Assembly: GCA_038327195.1 (NCBI GenBank)
Contig: JBBQKU010000009.1
Coordinates: 58,470 to 122,469 of the forward strand
Origin: UBA4416 sp038327195
Lineage (GTDB): Bacteria > Bacteroidota > Bacteroidia > B-17B0 > Aurantibacillaceae
Direction of reading: 5' to 3'
DNA: 64,000 bases
Positions within the stretch are counted from its first letter, which is position 1. Each line of letters begins with the position of its first letter. The position numbers and the translations under genes are program-made. Of this stretch, positions 36,196-45,977 are shown one piece after another. The notes under the pieces are model-generated. The model saw only the letters and a program-made list of their open reading frames with translations. It made no database searches and was not told where the DNA came from.

Positions 36196-37608
36196 TTATT
36201 CTTTTAAATTTATTTTTTCATCACCGTTTTGATAAGGTAAATATGTAAATATAAACTGAAACATTTCTTCGGTGGTTTGCATACTTTTTATACCATCTCC
36301 TTGTGTAACTAATTTTGGCGGATTATTAGGATTATTAGGATTTTTATTGGTGTTATCAAACGTTCCAAAAACCTTAATGGTTGTGCCTTTTGCAATTTTT
36401 ATGGGATGTTCGAATGTGTAATAATATTGCCATTTAAAATCCCATTTATGTATTTTGATAAGCGGAATAGTATCGCCATTTGGTTTGATTGCAAAAGCCC
36501 AAAATGCTTTTCCTAATAAATGCATGTGAGGATTTATAGAAAGCATAGAAATATCAGCATCTAAAGTTGCAGTTGTTGTAAAGGTTTGAATTTTGTTTGG
36601 TTGTATAATTAATTCGGGTTCTATTTTTGAAACACCAAAAGTGCCTAATTGTGTTTCAAAAATTGGTCGTTTAGGTTTTGGCCCATAAAATACATTAATA
36701 TGAGAACTATCTAACACGCTGATATTACTTGGTCCGTAATGAATACTTTTCAATAAGATAGCAGAAGTTTTATTCACTTTATATCCTCCAATTTCTTTTG
36801 GGTAAGAAGGCGGCGTATAACCTGGAAGATAGTACACTGTATTTGGTGTAAGTGTTGGAAATGTTCCATCATCATTTAAGATACTTAGTTTTGCGTATAA
36901 TTTTGCATAATCAATATATTCATCTAATGCATAATAAACACTCGCATTTGTATTTGTCTTTTTTCCAGCATCATAATTTATTAAATGACCGTTAATATGA
37001 TGAGCTAATTTGCGATGATCTGGAACAAATTCAAAGTAACGCACAAAAGTATCTTTACTAAAAGCCATTGGTAAATTAACAATGTAAAAATGATCGGTTC
37101 CATTTCCTTTTAAGGGAACTGCATTTCTAAAAAATATAACGGTATCTGGCTTTCCAAAAAACGAGCCATTATAAAATGTAGGCGGACTCGGAATTTTAGT
37201 AGCATCGCCAAGAGGTGTTTTATTTTCTACCCAAACTTTAATAGTTTCTATTTCCTCTTTAGTTAATATTCGTTCTCCAACAAAGTGTGTATAATTTGCA
37301 TCCGCTGGCCAAGGTGGCATGTAACGTGTTTGCGTAACAAATTTAATTTTGTTGGCATATTTTTTAACGTTTTCGTAATTCATTAATTCAAACGGACCGC
37401 TTTCTCCTGGCCTGTGGCAAGGTGTACAATTTTTGAAAATAATTGGAGCAACGTCTTCAAAGGTAGGATTTGAGTTTTTAATTTTTTGAGATAAGCTATT
37501 TGAATTATTATCGCAAGAAAATAATAATATAGAAATGAACATAAACAGTAGTTCTATTTTCAAAAAACTAAAAACAAATAACTTTTTTATTTTACTATTC
37601 TTGAACAT
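36196..37608 (-). CDS. Lipoprotein with c-type haem motif and copper monooxygenase-like domain
   Basis: After a lipoprotein signal (LLFSC, Cys32) the protein shows a haem-binding CTPCH at 61-65 followed by RPGESGPFELMNYENV and RYMPPWPAD, the pattern of a cytochrome-like domain. The C-terminal part has HMHLLG and a FEHPIKIAKGTTIKVFGTFDN strand, as in type II copper ascorbate-dependent monooxygenase-like proteins. The 470-residue protein would sit in the envelope; its substrate is unknown. Its start overlaps the murF-alr end by 14 bases. Confidence 0.75.
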   Translation of the reverse strand: MFKNSKIKKLFVFSFLKIELLFMFISILLFSCDNNSNSLSQKIKNSNPTFEDVAPIIFKNCTPCHRPGESGPFELMNYENVKKYANKIKFVTQTRYMPPWPADANYTHFVGERILTKEEIETIKVWVENKTPLGDATKIPSPPTFYNGSFFGKPDTVIFFRNAVPLKGNGTDHFYIVNLPMAFSKDTFVRYFEFVPDHRKLAHHINGHLINYDAGKKTNTNASVYYALDEYIDYAKLYAKLSILNDDGTFPTLTPNTVYYLPGYTPPSYPKEIGGYKVNKTSAILLKSIHYGPSNISVLDSSHINVFYGPKPKRPIFETQLGTFGVSKIEPELIIQPNKIQTFTTTATLDADISMLSINPHMHLLGKAFWAFAIKPNGDTIPLIKIHKWDFKWQYYYTFEHPIKIAKGTTIKVFGTFDNTNKNPNNPNNPPKLVTQGDGIKSMQTTEEMFQFIFTYLPYQNGDEKINLKE

Positions 37609-40063
37609 ACACTCTTTTTACGCGCGATGAAATTCCTGTTAGTACTTCGTATGGTATTGTTTCCATTGCTTGTGATAATTGATTGAGTTGTTCATTGGTC
37701 TCAAAAATAACAACCTCGTCTCCTTCTTTACAATTCATATCTGTAATATCAACCATACACATATCCATACAAATATTCCCTACTGTTATACATGTTTTGT
37801 TATTTATGGAAACTCTAAACTGACCATTTCCTAATTTCCTGCTGAATCCATCCGCATAGCCAATTGGTATAGTTGCAATCGTTGTTTCTTTAGTCATAAT
37901 CGCATTTCTATTATAGCCAACCGAATCTCCAGAAGCTAAATATTTAATTTGTGAAATGCGAGTTTTTAAAGTACTTATATTTTTAAGATTTTGTTTTTCA
38001 ATGCTATTAAATCCAACGCCATACATTCCAATCCCTAAACGAACCATATTATAATGTGCATTTTTGAAACGCGTAATCGCTCCCGAGTTACAAATGTGTT
38101 TTAATGTTTTATAACCTACAGCATTTTGTATTTGATTTGCTGCTTCGTCGAACATTGAAATTTGTTTATTTGTAAAATCATCAAATGCAACATTATCACT
38201 AGCTACTAAGTGAGAAAAAATACTTTTAACGTGTAAAGATTTTTCACTTTTTAAAAGTTTAATTAATTCAGGTAATTCATTTTCTTCAAAACCCAAACGA
38301 TGCATTCCAGTGTCTAGTTTTATATGAATAGGGTAGGGTTCGGCAATTGCTTTGTTTTGAAGAGCCTTAATAAATTCGTTTGCAACCTTAAATGAATAAA
38401 TTTCGGGTTCTAATTTATAATCTATCATATCATCATAGGATGATTCTTCTGGACTCATAACCATAATTGGTAAATGTATGCCAGCTTTTCTTAAATCTAC
38501 ACCTTCATCCGTATAAGCAACCGCTAAATAATTGACGTTGTGGTGTTGCAGTGTAAATGCAATTTCTGAGCTTCCAGCGCCATAGCCAGTTGCTTTAACC
38601 ATACACATGATAAAAGTATCGCTGCTTATTTGAGAGCGGTAAAAATTTAAATTGTGTATTAAACTATTTAAATTTATTTCTAAAATAGTATCGTGACTTT
38701 TTTGTTGAAGCTGCTTACTTATATTTTCAAAACCAAAGCTTCGAGCACCTTTTAAAAGGATAATGGAATTATGAAATTGTAGATGTGTTTCTTTTTTTAA
38801 GTCTTTTAAAAATTCAGTTGTGTTTGAATAAAAATATTTTTCACAATCAAAACTATTATTTTGATGAGTAATACCTTTCCCAATTCCAATTAATACATCA
38901 ATTTTAAAATAATTAAGAAGTGCTGAAACTTCCTCATATAATTGCTTAGAAGGTTTCCCGCTTTGTTCAATATCAGATAAAACTATTATTTTTTTTCCGC
39001 CACGATGTTGTTGCTTTTGATAATGAAGCGCTATTTCTAATGAATTAATATCTGAATTGTAAAAATCATTAATTAGAACGCAATTATTGTTTGCTAGCTT
39101 TAATTCTAATCTCATTTCAACGGTTTGCAATGCTTGCATTCTGCTTTCAATTACCGCATTCGAAATGTTTAAATGAAGTAGTGTAGCCCAACAAGTTATA
39201 GCATTATGGATACTCGCTTTATCTATAAACGGTATAGTTATTGAACATTCTTTATGATTATAAACAGCTTTAATTTGTGTTGAATGTAAATCAGAATTTA
39301 ATTCTATAATTTGCAGGTTTGCATTTTTTTCTTTCGAAATAATAAATGTATTTTTTAAATTATTTTCTACTTCACTCAAATTGACATTTGCGGATAATGT
39401 ATTAATTATGGTAATATCACAATGCTTAAATAATTTCAGCTTTTCATTTAACTTTAAATCGGAATTACTAAACCCTTCGTCGTGGGCAGTTCCTATAGAC
39501 GTTAAAATACCAATCGTTGGTTTTATAATTTCTTCGAGGTTTTTCATTTCTCCTACTTCCGAAATTCCTGCCTCAAAAATTGCTAAGGAATGTTGGTTGT
39601 TTAATTGCCAAACTGATATTGGAACGCCTATTTGTGAGTTATAGCTTTTTGGACTTCTACAAATATTAAAATCAGTTTTTAGTAATTGATACAACCATTC
39701 TTTTACAATCGTTTTTCCATTACTTCCTGTAATGCCAATTGTTGGAATTTGAAATTTGTTTCTGTGATGTGAAGCTAATTTCTGTAAAGCTATTAGTGTA
39801 TCTTCAACACAAATAAAACAAGCTCCCGAAAGGTGAATGCAGTTTTCAGGAATATGATTTACTAAAAACGTACGAACGCCATTTTGATATAAATGAAATA
39901 TATATTGATGCGCATCGTTTCGTTCACTAATTAGAGCAATAAATAAAGTGTTACTCGGTTCAGTTAATTGTCTGCTATCAATTAGTAAATGCTTTATGTT
40001 AAGGTTAGAATTGCCTATACATTTAGCATTTAAAATTTCTGAGATATGTGAGGCTTTATACAA
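37595..40063 (-). CDS. Bifunctional MurF ligase / alanine racemase
   Basis: This 822-residue fusion joins MurF (about 1-450), which adds D-Ala-D-Ala to the UDP-MurNAc tripeptide, to alanine racemase (about 455-822), which makes D-alanine. The MurF P-loop is GSNGKT at 113-118. The racemase part begins ILEINLNSLIHNL and has the PLP lysine K490 in MVKATGYGAG. It also shows SVGYNRN, IPIGYADGFSR and a C-terminal ISSRVKRVY. The fusion is characteristic of Bacteroidota. It supplies the MurF step missing from the dcw operon. Confidence 0.93.
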   Translation of the reverse strand: MYKASHISEILNAKCIGNSNLNIKHLLIDSRQLTEPSNTLFIALISERNDAHQYIFHLYQNGVRTFLVNHIPENCIHLSGACFICVEDTLIALQKLASHHRNKFQIPTIGITGSNGKTIVKEWLYQLLKTDFNICRSPKSYNSQIGVPISVWQLNNQHSLAIFEAGISEVGEMKNLEEIIKPTIGILTSIGTAHDEGFSNSDLKLNEKLKLFKHCDITIINTLSANVNLSEVENNLKNTFIISKEKNANLQIIELNSDLHSTQIKAVYNHKECSITIPFIDKASIHNAITCWATLLHLNISNAVIESRMQALQTVEMRLELKLANNNCVLINDFYNSDINSLEIALHYQKQQHRGGKKIIVLSDIEQSGKPSKQLYEEVSALLNYFKIDVLIGIGKGITHQNNSFDCEKYFYSNTTEFLKDLKKETHLQFHNSIILLKGARSFGFENISKQLQQKSHDTILEINLNSLIHNLNFYRSQISSDTFIMCMVKATGYGAGSSEIAFTLQHHNVNYLAVAYTDEGVDLRKAGIHLPIMVMSPEESSYDDMIDYKLEPEIYSFKVANEFIKALQNKAIAEPYPIHIKLDTGMHRLGFEENELPELIKLLKSEKSLHVKSIFSHLVASDNVAFDDFTNKQISMFDEAANQIQNAVGYKTLKHICNSGAITRFKNAHYNMVRLGIGMYGVGFNSIEKQNLKNISTLKTRISQIKYLASGDSVGYNRNAIMTKETTIATIPIGYADGFSRKLGNGQFRVSINNKTCITVGNICMDMCMVDITDMNCKEGDEVVIFETNEQLNQLSQAMETIPYEVLTGISSRVKRVYVQE

Positions 40064-40126
40064 ACTAAAAAATGGTTTATTTCTTTTACAAAATAAACCA
40101 TTTTAAATGAATTTTCTAATTGTTTT

Positions 40127-40828
40127 TTACGAATTAACTAAGAGTTTAAAACCCTTTCCATGAACGTTTACAATTTCCACTTTTGAATCTTCTTTTAAAT
40201 ATTTACGAAGTTTAGCAATATAAACATCCATGCTTCGTCCATTAAAATAATTATCATCATGCCAAATTGTTTTTAATGCGAAGTTTCTATCCAATACATC
40301 ATTTTTATGAACGCATAATAGGCGCATTAACTGGCTCTCTTTTGTAGTTAATTTTTGCTCACTTCCACCATTAACCAGCGCTTGTGTTTCTGAATTAAAT
40401 GTATAAGTTCCAATTGTGAAATTAACATCTTCTACATTATGAACTCTTTGCTTGCTGCTTCTTCTTAAAACTGCATTTACACGAGCTAATAATTCGTCCA
40501 TTTGAAATGGTTTTGTAATATAATCATCAGCGCCAGCGTTAAAACCTTCCATTGTATCTTCTTTCATGCTTTTAGCAGTTAAAAATATGATTGGAACATT
40601 TTTATCAGTTACTCTAATTTCCTTTGCTAATGTAATTCCGTCCTTTACAGGCATCATTACGTCCAATAATAAAAGGTCGAATTCTTGTTTGCAAAATGCA
40701 TCAAATCCTTTTTTTCCATCAGTAGCCAGTTTGGTTTCAAAGCCTTTAGCTTCCAAATACTCTTGTAATAGAATGCCTAAATTAGCATCATCTTCTACTA
40801 ATAAAATTTGTGTTTTTACATTATCCAT
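40127..40828 (-). CDS. OmpR-family response regulator
   Basis: A receiver domain (1-120) with the phosphoacceptor Asp56 in LLLDVMMPVKDG, acidic pair E12-D13, and Lys in FLTAKS/YITKPFQ is joined to a C-terminal winged helix (NGRSMDVYIAKLRKYLKEDS). The length is 233 residues. It is the partner of the kinase gene 23 bases upstream. The pair resembles RprXY of Bacteroides in layout; targets cannot be read from the sequence. Confidence 0.92.
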   Translation of the reverse strand: MDNVKTQILLVEDDANLGILLQEYLEAKGFETKLATDGKKGFDAFCKQEFDLLLLDVMMPVKDGITLAKEIRVTDKNVPIIFLTAKSMKEDTMEGFNAGADDYITKPFQMDELLARVNAVLRRSSKQRVHNVEDVNFTIGTYTFNSETQALVNGGSEQKLTTKESQLMRLLCVHKNDVLDRNFALKTIWHDDNYFNGRSMDVYIAKLRKYLKEDSKVEIVNVHGKGFKLLVNS

Positions 40829-40851
40829 AATTATTCTTTTTTTATTCTTTT

Positions 40852-42438
40852 TTATACTTCTTCTTTATAGGGCATAATTATTTTAAAAGTACTACCCTTT
40901 CCTAGTTCACTAGTAACATTAATTGTGCCATTATGTTTAAGAACCACTGCTTGAACATAACTTAAGCCTAAACCAAAGCCTTTTACATTATGCACATTGC
41001 CAGTTGGCACTCTATAAAATTTATCAAATATTTTACGTTGATTTTCTTTACTAATACCAATTCCATTATCTTTTACTGTAATTTCAATGCCTTTTTCTGT
41101 ATCATTTGTACTGATAATGATTTCTGGGCTATCTTTTGTATATTTTATAGCGTTATCTATTAAGTTAAAAATAATGTTGGTCAAATGCAATTTGTCAGCA
41201 TTAATAACGTAGTTTTTGGCATTTAATTGTTTACTAATACTACCTTCTCTTGCATCAATTAAAAGTTGTGTATTTTGAATGGCTTGTTCAATAATTTCAT
41301 GTACATCATTTTCACTACGTTTCAGTTTAAACTCACCTTTATCTAAGATGGAAGTTTGTAAAATGCTTTCTACTAATATACTCAAGCGTTTATTTTCGTC
41401 TTTAATCATTTTTACAAAACGGTGTTGTTTTTCAGGAGTTTTTGTTACAGCACCGTCATTTAGCATTTCACAAGCTAAAGAAATTGTACTAATAGGCGTT
41501 TTGAATTCATGAGTCATATTACTAATGAAATCATTTTTGATTAGCGATAATTTCTTTTGCTTAGAAATTGTTGAAATTGTATAATAAAATGCAAGTATTA
41601 ATATGAGAATAACCATTGCTGAAACGCACAACATGAGCCACATTTTTTGCAATAAAAAGTTTTTTTGATTAGGAAAATGAACACTTAAAAATTGAGGTGT
41701 TACATATACATTATTTGGGGATAAGTTTATTGCAAAAAAACAGCTTACCGAATCGCAGTCCATCTGAGGCTCTTTATAATTACCGTTAGACTTAGAATCT
41801 CCTAATTTATTTGAAATTGTATATTTAAAATTTGTTGTAATTCCTCCGTCAATTAACTCTTGTTTTAAAATGGTATCAAGCATTAATGAATCTACTTTTG
41901 GTTTATAGTCTTTATATACATTAATACTAATTAATTCATCATATAAATCATTAACAATTTCGTTTTTGTTTTGCATCAATTCATTACGCAAATTTTCAAA
42001 ACTTTTAGCTTGGCTTTCCTTGTCCTCTTTGTTTGCTAATGATTCGAAAGGAGAGAAATGATTTTGGGCATTTATAGAATCGCCAGTAAAATCTTTTTGT
42101 GACATTTTGCTTGTCACTACACCGCATGAATCAGTACTAAATTCTTCAAAAATACGCACCTGAACGTCTTTACCACTTGGATTAGCAGCAGTTTTAAGAA
42201 CCGGTTTAGTTATTTGAACGCCTTGTTTTCTTAATTTTATTTTTTTAGATATTTTATTTGAATAAGCAATTTTTTCAAGTTTATTAGCTGTTGATTTAAG
42301 AGCTTCATTTACAGATCTTTCAAACTCTTCTTCTTTGAGCTTTACCGAACTTTGTATCCAGTATATTTGTACAGCAATAAGGGCAACTAATGCCACACCT
42401 ACTAATACTGAAATTATACCTAAATTATATTTGCTCAT
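40852..42438 (-). CDS. Sensor histidine kinase
   Basis: This 528-residue membrane kinase has membrane segments at about 10-28 and 275-297 that bound a periplasmic sensor region. A HisKA domain with H310 in SNMTHEFKTP follows, then a HATPase domain with NLIDNAIKYT, DNGIGI and GFGLGLSYV. It would phosphorylate the OmpR-type regulator encoded next to it. The signal sensed is unknown. Confidence 0.92.
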   Translation of the reverse strand: MSKYNLGIISVLVGVALVALIAVQIYWIQSSVKLKEEEFERSVNEALKSTANKLEKIAYSNKISKKIKLRKQGVQITKPVLKTAANPSGKDVQVRIFEEFSTDSCGVVTSKMSQKDFTGDSINAQNHFSPFESLANKEDKESQAKSFENLRNELMQNKNEIVNDLYDELISINVYKDYKPKVDSLMLDTILKQELIDGGITTNFKYTISNKLGDSKSNGNYKEPQMDCDSVSCFFAINLSPNNVYVTPQFLSVHFPNQKNFLLQKMWLMLCVSAMVILILILAFYYTISTISKQKKLSLIKNDFISNMTHEFKTPISTISLACEMLNDGAVTKTPEKQHRFVKMIKDENKRLSILVESILQTSILDKGEFKLKRSENDVHEIIEQAIQNTQLLIDAREGSISKQLNAKNYVINADKLHLTNIIFNLIDNAIKYTKDSPEIIISTNDTEKGIEITVKDNGIGISKENQRKIFDKFYRVPTGNVHNVKGFGLGLSYVQAVVLKHNGTINVTSELGKGSTFKIIMPYKEEV

Positions 42439-42510
42439 TTCAGGTAAATGTACAAAACTAAAAATTAGATTCTTTAAACGATTAACTTTTTTTAACTTCG
42501 GAATACGGCC

Positions 42511-43800
42511 TTATAATAGAGCGTCAGCCACAGTAAATGTGCTACCGCCTATAAAAATCAAATCAGATTGTTTAGCTTGTTTTTTTGCTTCAGTTAGTGC
42601 GTCGGTAACAGTTGGAAATTTTTTTCCTTTAAGTTCATGTTTTTTAGCTAAAAGCATTAATTCACTTTCATTAAGTGCTCTTGGGATATTTGCTTTGCAA
42701 AAATAATACGTGGCTGTTTTTGGTAATAGATTTAATATACTGTTGACATCCTTATCATTTACAACGCCAAGAATAATATGTAATTTTTTGTAAGTATAGC
42801 GTTCTAAATTCTTTAATACTTCTTTGATGCCATCTTCATTATGCCCTGTGTCTGCTATCACTAAAGGCTTTTCGCTAAGTGTTTGCCAACGGCCCATTAA
42901 ACCGGTTAGTTTTTTTACATTTTGCAAAGCTGTATGAATAGCTTCGTTTTCAATTATAAATCCTTTCTTTTTAAGAATTTCTAAACACGCTAATACACCT
43001 TGTAAATTTTTTATTTGATAAAGACCAGAAATGTCTAGTTTATATAATTGGGTTTCATTATTTACTTTATTGAGTAATTCTATACCTAATAAATTGTAGT
43101 GAAATGAATGAGAAATCACTTTGTATCGCTTATCGGCAAAAGTAATAGGTGCTTTTAATTCTTGTGCTTTTGTATTAAAAACGGATAAGACTTCAAGTTG
43201 AGTTTGGCTAATAACTACTGGTATTTTTTCTTTAATTATACCAGCTTTTTCGGCTGCAATTAATGGTAATGTATTTCCTAATAAGTTTACATGATCAAAG
43301 CCAATGTTTGTGATGAGGCAACATTCTGGTTTTATAACGTTAGTTGAATCTAATCTTCCTCCCAAACCAACTTCAATAATGGCAATATCCACTTCTTGTT
43401 CAGCAAAATAATGAAAAGCTAATCCAACGGTCCATTCAAAAAAAGAGGGTTCAATACTATCAAATGTGGATTTATTATCTTCTACAAATTTTACAACTTC
43501 TGTTTTTGGAATTTGTTTTCCATTTATTTTAATTCGTTCTCTAAAGTCAATTAAATGAGGTGATGTGTATAAGCCTGTTTTATAACCTGCTTGTTGTAAT
43601 ACAGCTGCAAGCATATGAGATGATGAGCCTTTACCGTTAGTGCCAGCAACGTGTACACATTTTATTTTTCTTTCAGGATTTCCTAAAGCTTTACAAATTG
43701 CAAGTGTATTATCTAAATTAGCTTTATACGCAGCAGCACCAATGCGCTGAAACATGGGTAACCTCGAAAATAAATAATCTAACGTTTGTGTGTAAGTCAT
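42511..43800 (-). CDS. folC: Folylpolyglutamate / dihydrofolate synthase FolC
   Basis: FolC adds glutamate to dihydropteroate and to folates. It is a Mur-ligase relative: P-loop VAGTNGKGSSSHML near residue 52, LYTSPHLIDFRERI, a DSTNVIKPE segment and GHNEDGI. The length of 429 residues is normal. The gene lies between tonB and the kinase gene on the same strand; that neighbourhood gives no functional link. Confidence 0.92.
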   Translation of the reverse strand: MTYTQTLDYLFSRLPMFQRIGAAAYKANLDNTLAICKALGNPERKIKCVHVAGTNGKGSSSHMLAAVLQQAGYKTGLYTSPHLIDFRERIKINGKQIPKTEVVKFVEDNKSTFDSIEPSFFEWTVGLAFHYFAEQEVDIAIIEVGLGGRLDSTNVIKPECCLITNIGFDHVNLLGNTLPLIAAEKAGIIKEKIPVVISQTQLEVLSVFNTKAQELKAPITFADKRYKVISHSFHYNLLGIELLNKVNNETQLYKLDISGLYQIKNLQGVLACLEILKKKGFIIENEAIHTALQNVKKLTGLMGRWQTLSEKPLVIADTGHNEDGIKEVLKNLERYTYKKLHIILGVVNDKDVNSILNLLPKTATYYFCKANIPRALNESELMLLAKKHELKGKKFPTVTDALTEAKKQAKQSDLIFIGGSTFTVADALL

Positions 43801-43834
43801 CTTAAATATAAAATTCAGAAGCTAAAGACTATTT

Positions 43835-44704
43835 TTAAAAACTAAATACAAGTGTTAATGTCCCTTTTTGTTCTTCAAATTGGCCACTAACCTTAAACTT
43901 AGTTGCAAATGCAGCTTGACGCGCTAATGTTTTAAGCATGGTACTATTTGTGTTTGTTCCTCTACCAACAGCTTCGGCTTTAATTACATTTCCGTTTTTA
44001 TCAACTGTAATTTCAACTACTACAGTTCCTTCCTCTTTTGTATCTTTTGGTAACTGAGGTGGTTTAATAACACTCGCTCCAGCTAAGTTAAATCCGAATC
44101 CACCACTTCCTGGACCTGTTCCTGGACCATGTCCTGGTCCAATTCCACCGCCATCTCCACCACCTGTTCCGCCAGTACCATGTGAATTAGGTTTTCCATC
44201 AGGACTTCCATCATTTCCGGCGTGTCCGCTGTTTCCATCACCACCACCATTTTTTCCTTGATTTTTCAATGCCTTTTCAGCAATTTTTTCAGCCATCGTT
44301 TTTTCTCTAGGCTTTACAACTTCACTTGGTTTTGTTGGCGTAATTACAGTTGTATTATTTTCTATTTTTGGCTTTGTTTCGCTAATATTTACATCTTCAC
44401 CATTTACACTGGTTAAAATGGCTTCATTAGTCTCAGGATTTGTTGGAGGAGGAGTTGTTTCGGTATTTTCAACCACACTTGTTGCGTCCCCAATTCCATT
44501 ATTTTCCATATTTCCTGTACCTTCATTATAGGTTCCGAAGTTAATTTCAGTACCACCACCGCCACCTGCCGTAATTGGAAAGGGAGGGTTTGGTGTAATA
44601 ATGATGTAAAAAAATAAAAACAATAATAGCAAGGCAAACACAGCTAAGGATATAGCTCCAGATATGAGCCTGTTTTTATTTTCTTCAGATTGTGTGATTA
44701 TCAT
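43835..44704 (-). CDS. TonB-like energy transducer
   Basis: The 289-residue protein has one N-terminal membrane helix (about 14-34) and a long Pro, Thr and Gly-rich spacer, including a glycine/histidine run of the type GGTGGGDGGG. It ends in a TonB C-terminal fold (EGTVVVEITVDKNGNVIKAEAVGRG). It would carry proton-motive force from ExbBD to outer-membrane transporters. The start lies 2 bases after the exbD stop, so tonB, exbD and exbB form one operon. Confidence 0.87.
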   Translation of the reverse strand: MIITQSEENKNRLISGAISLAVFALLLLFLFFYIIITPNPPFPITAGGGGGTEINFGTYNEGTGNMENNGIGDATSVVENTETTPPPTNPETNEAILTSVNGEDVNISETKPKIENNTTVITPTKPSEVVKPREKTMAEKIAEKALKNQGKNGGGDGNSGHAGNDGSPDGKPNSHGTGGTGGGDGGGIGPGHGPGTGPGSGGFGFNLAGASVIKPPQLPKDTKEEGTVVVEITVDKNGNVIKAEAVGRGTNTNSTMLKTLARQAAFATKFKVSGQFEEQKGTLTLVFSF

Positions 44705-44706
44705 GA

Positions 44707-45117
44707 TTACTTACCGTTAGAGGGTTGTGTAGCACAAATCATTTTACAATTTAGTTTATCACCAATTTGCATCATGTCAATAAAATCTTGATACAATAAA
44801 TCTTTATCCACATGTATCACAACAGCAGGCTCAGTTCTGCCAGCAATTTTTTCTGCTAGTAAAGGCTCTAAATCCGCAAACGACACTTCTTTGCTATCGA
44901 TAAAATATTTATGATCTTTTGTAGCTGCAATATGAATTGGATTTTTGTTATTATCTATTTGTGTATTTTTTTTAGAGCTTGGTAAGTTTACCTTAATAGC
45001 ATTTGGACTTACCATGGTTGATAATATTAAAAAAAACAGCATCAAAAAGAACATGATATCGCTGAGCGAATCTGTGCTTACTTCTGCATCTCTATGTCCT
45101 TTTTTGCGTAAACTCAT
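44707..45117 (-). CDS. ExbD/TolR family protein
   Basis: This 136-residue bitopic protein starts with a charged segment and one membrane helix (about 20-38, SDIMFFLMLFFLILSTMV) carrying the Asp that couples proton flow. An ExbD periplasmic fold follows (AVVIHVDKDLLYQDFIDMMQIGDKLN). It partners the ExbB-like protein encoded 2 bases upstream. Confidence 0.9.
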   Translation of the reverse strand: MSLRKKGHRDAEVSTDSLSDIMFFLMLFFLILSTMVSPNAIKVNLPSSKKNTQIDNNKNPIHIAATKDHKYFIDSKEVSFADLEPLLAEKIAGRTEPAVVIHVDKDLLYQDFIDMMQIGDKLNCKMICATQPSNGK

Positions 45118-45119
45118 TT

Positions 45120-45851
45120 TTATTTACTAGGTTCGTTCAACATGTCTAAAAACTCAATTTGACTTTCTTCCATACGGTGAGATAATTTATCAATGCGTGT
45201 ATTTATCCAGTGATAACCTACAAATGCAATAACACCAACTACTAATCCACCACCAGAAGTAATCATTTTTTGATAAAGCCCAGAAGATATGATTTCGATT
45301 TCTACAGTTTTTGCTAAGGAAATATCATAAAATATTTTAATTACACCAATGATGGTTCCTATAAAACCAAACATAGGAGCAATTCTTCCAATAATATTTA
45401 ATACGCCTAAGTTTTTTTCAAGGTGAGATAATTCAGCTGATGCTTTTTTATTCATAGCCTCTCTTATTTCTAACATATTTTGTCCAATACGAGAAATACC
45501 TTGTTCAATCATTAATGATTCGGGCGAATTAACACTTTTACACAAATTACGCGCGTTAGCTAAATTGCCATTTGAGATCATGTCTTTTAAGCTAGGCATT
45601 AGTGTTGCATTTTTTTTGCCTGCTTTTGAAATCACTAAAATACGCTCAATCATTACATAAATTGAAATCAACAGCAAAAGAGCTAAAGGAATCATAATAA
45701 CACCACCTTTTGAAACCATTTCAAATAATGATAAATGATTTGGTGGAAGTTCGGTTGCGGTTTCGATGCCTGTTGTTACAGGTTGTACAGCAAGGGTTTC
45801 AACAGCTGTTGCCACAACAGTATTCCCAATTTGAAGAATGAATGAAAACAT
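45120..45851 (-). CDS. ExbB/TolQ/MotA family proton channel
   Basis: The 243-residue membrane protein has helices at about 52-72, 155-180 and 195-215. The conserved ExbB stretch is NIIGRIAPMFGFIGTIIGVIKIF and TSGGGLVVGVIAFVGYHWINTRID. With ExbD and TonB it forms the motor that powers outer-membrane receptors. It is the first gene of the three-gene operon. Confidence 0.9.
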   Translation of the reverse strand: MFSFILQIGNTVVATAVETLAVQPVTTGIETATELPPNHLSLFEMVSKGGVIMIPLALLLLISIYVMIERILVISKAGKKNATLMPSLKDMISNGNLANARNLCKSVNSPESLMIEQGISRIGQNMLEIREAMNKKASAELSHLEKNLGVLNIIGRIAPMFGFIGTIIGVIKIFYDISLAKTVEIEIISSGLYQKMITSGGGLVVGVIAFVGYHWINTRIDKLSHRMEESQIEFLDMLNEPSK

Positions 45852-45977
45852 ATTTACTTATAATTTTTAATTATACAAAGTTAATTAGAAAAGGATGAGT
45901 AAATTAAACCATAAGCGATGTTTTAAACAGATTTGTGTTAGTATAATGTTACGACCTTTAAAAAGATACAGGAAATT

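Noticed and set aside
40127..42438. Naming the OmpR-type pair rprY and rprX
   Set aside because: The layout fits, but sequence alone does not separate it from other OmpR-type systems of this phylum.
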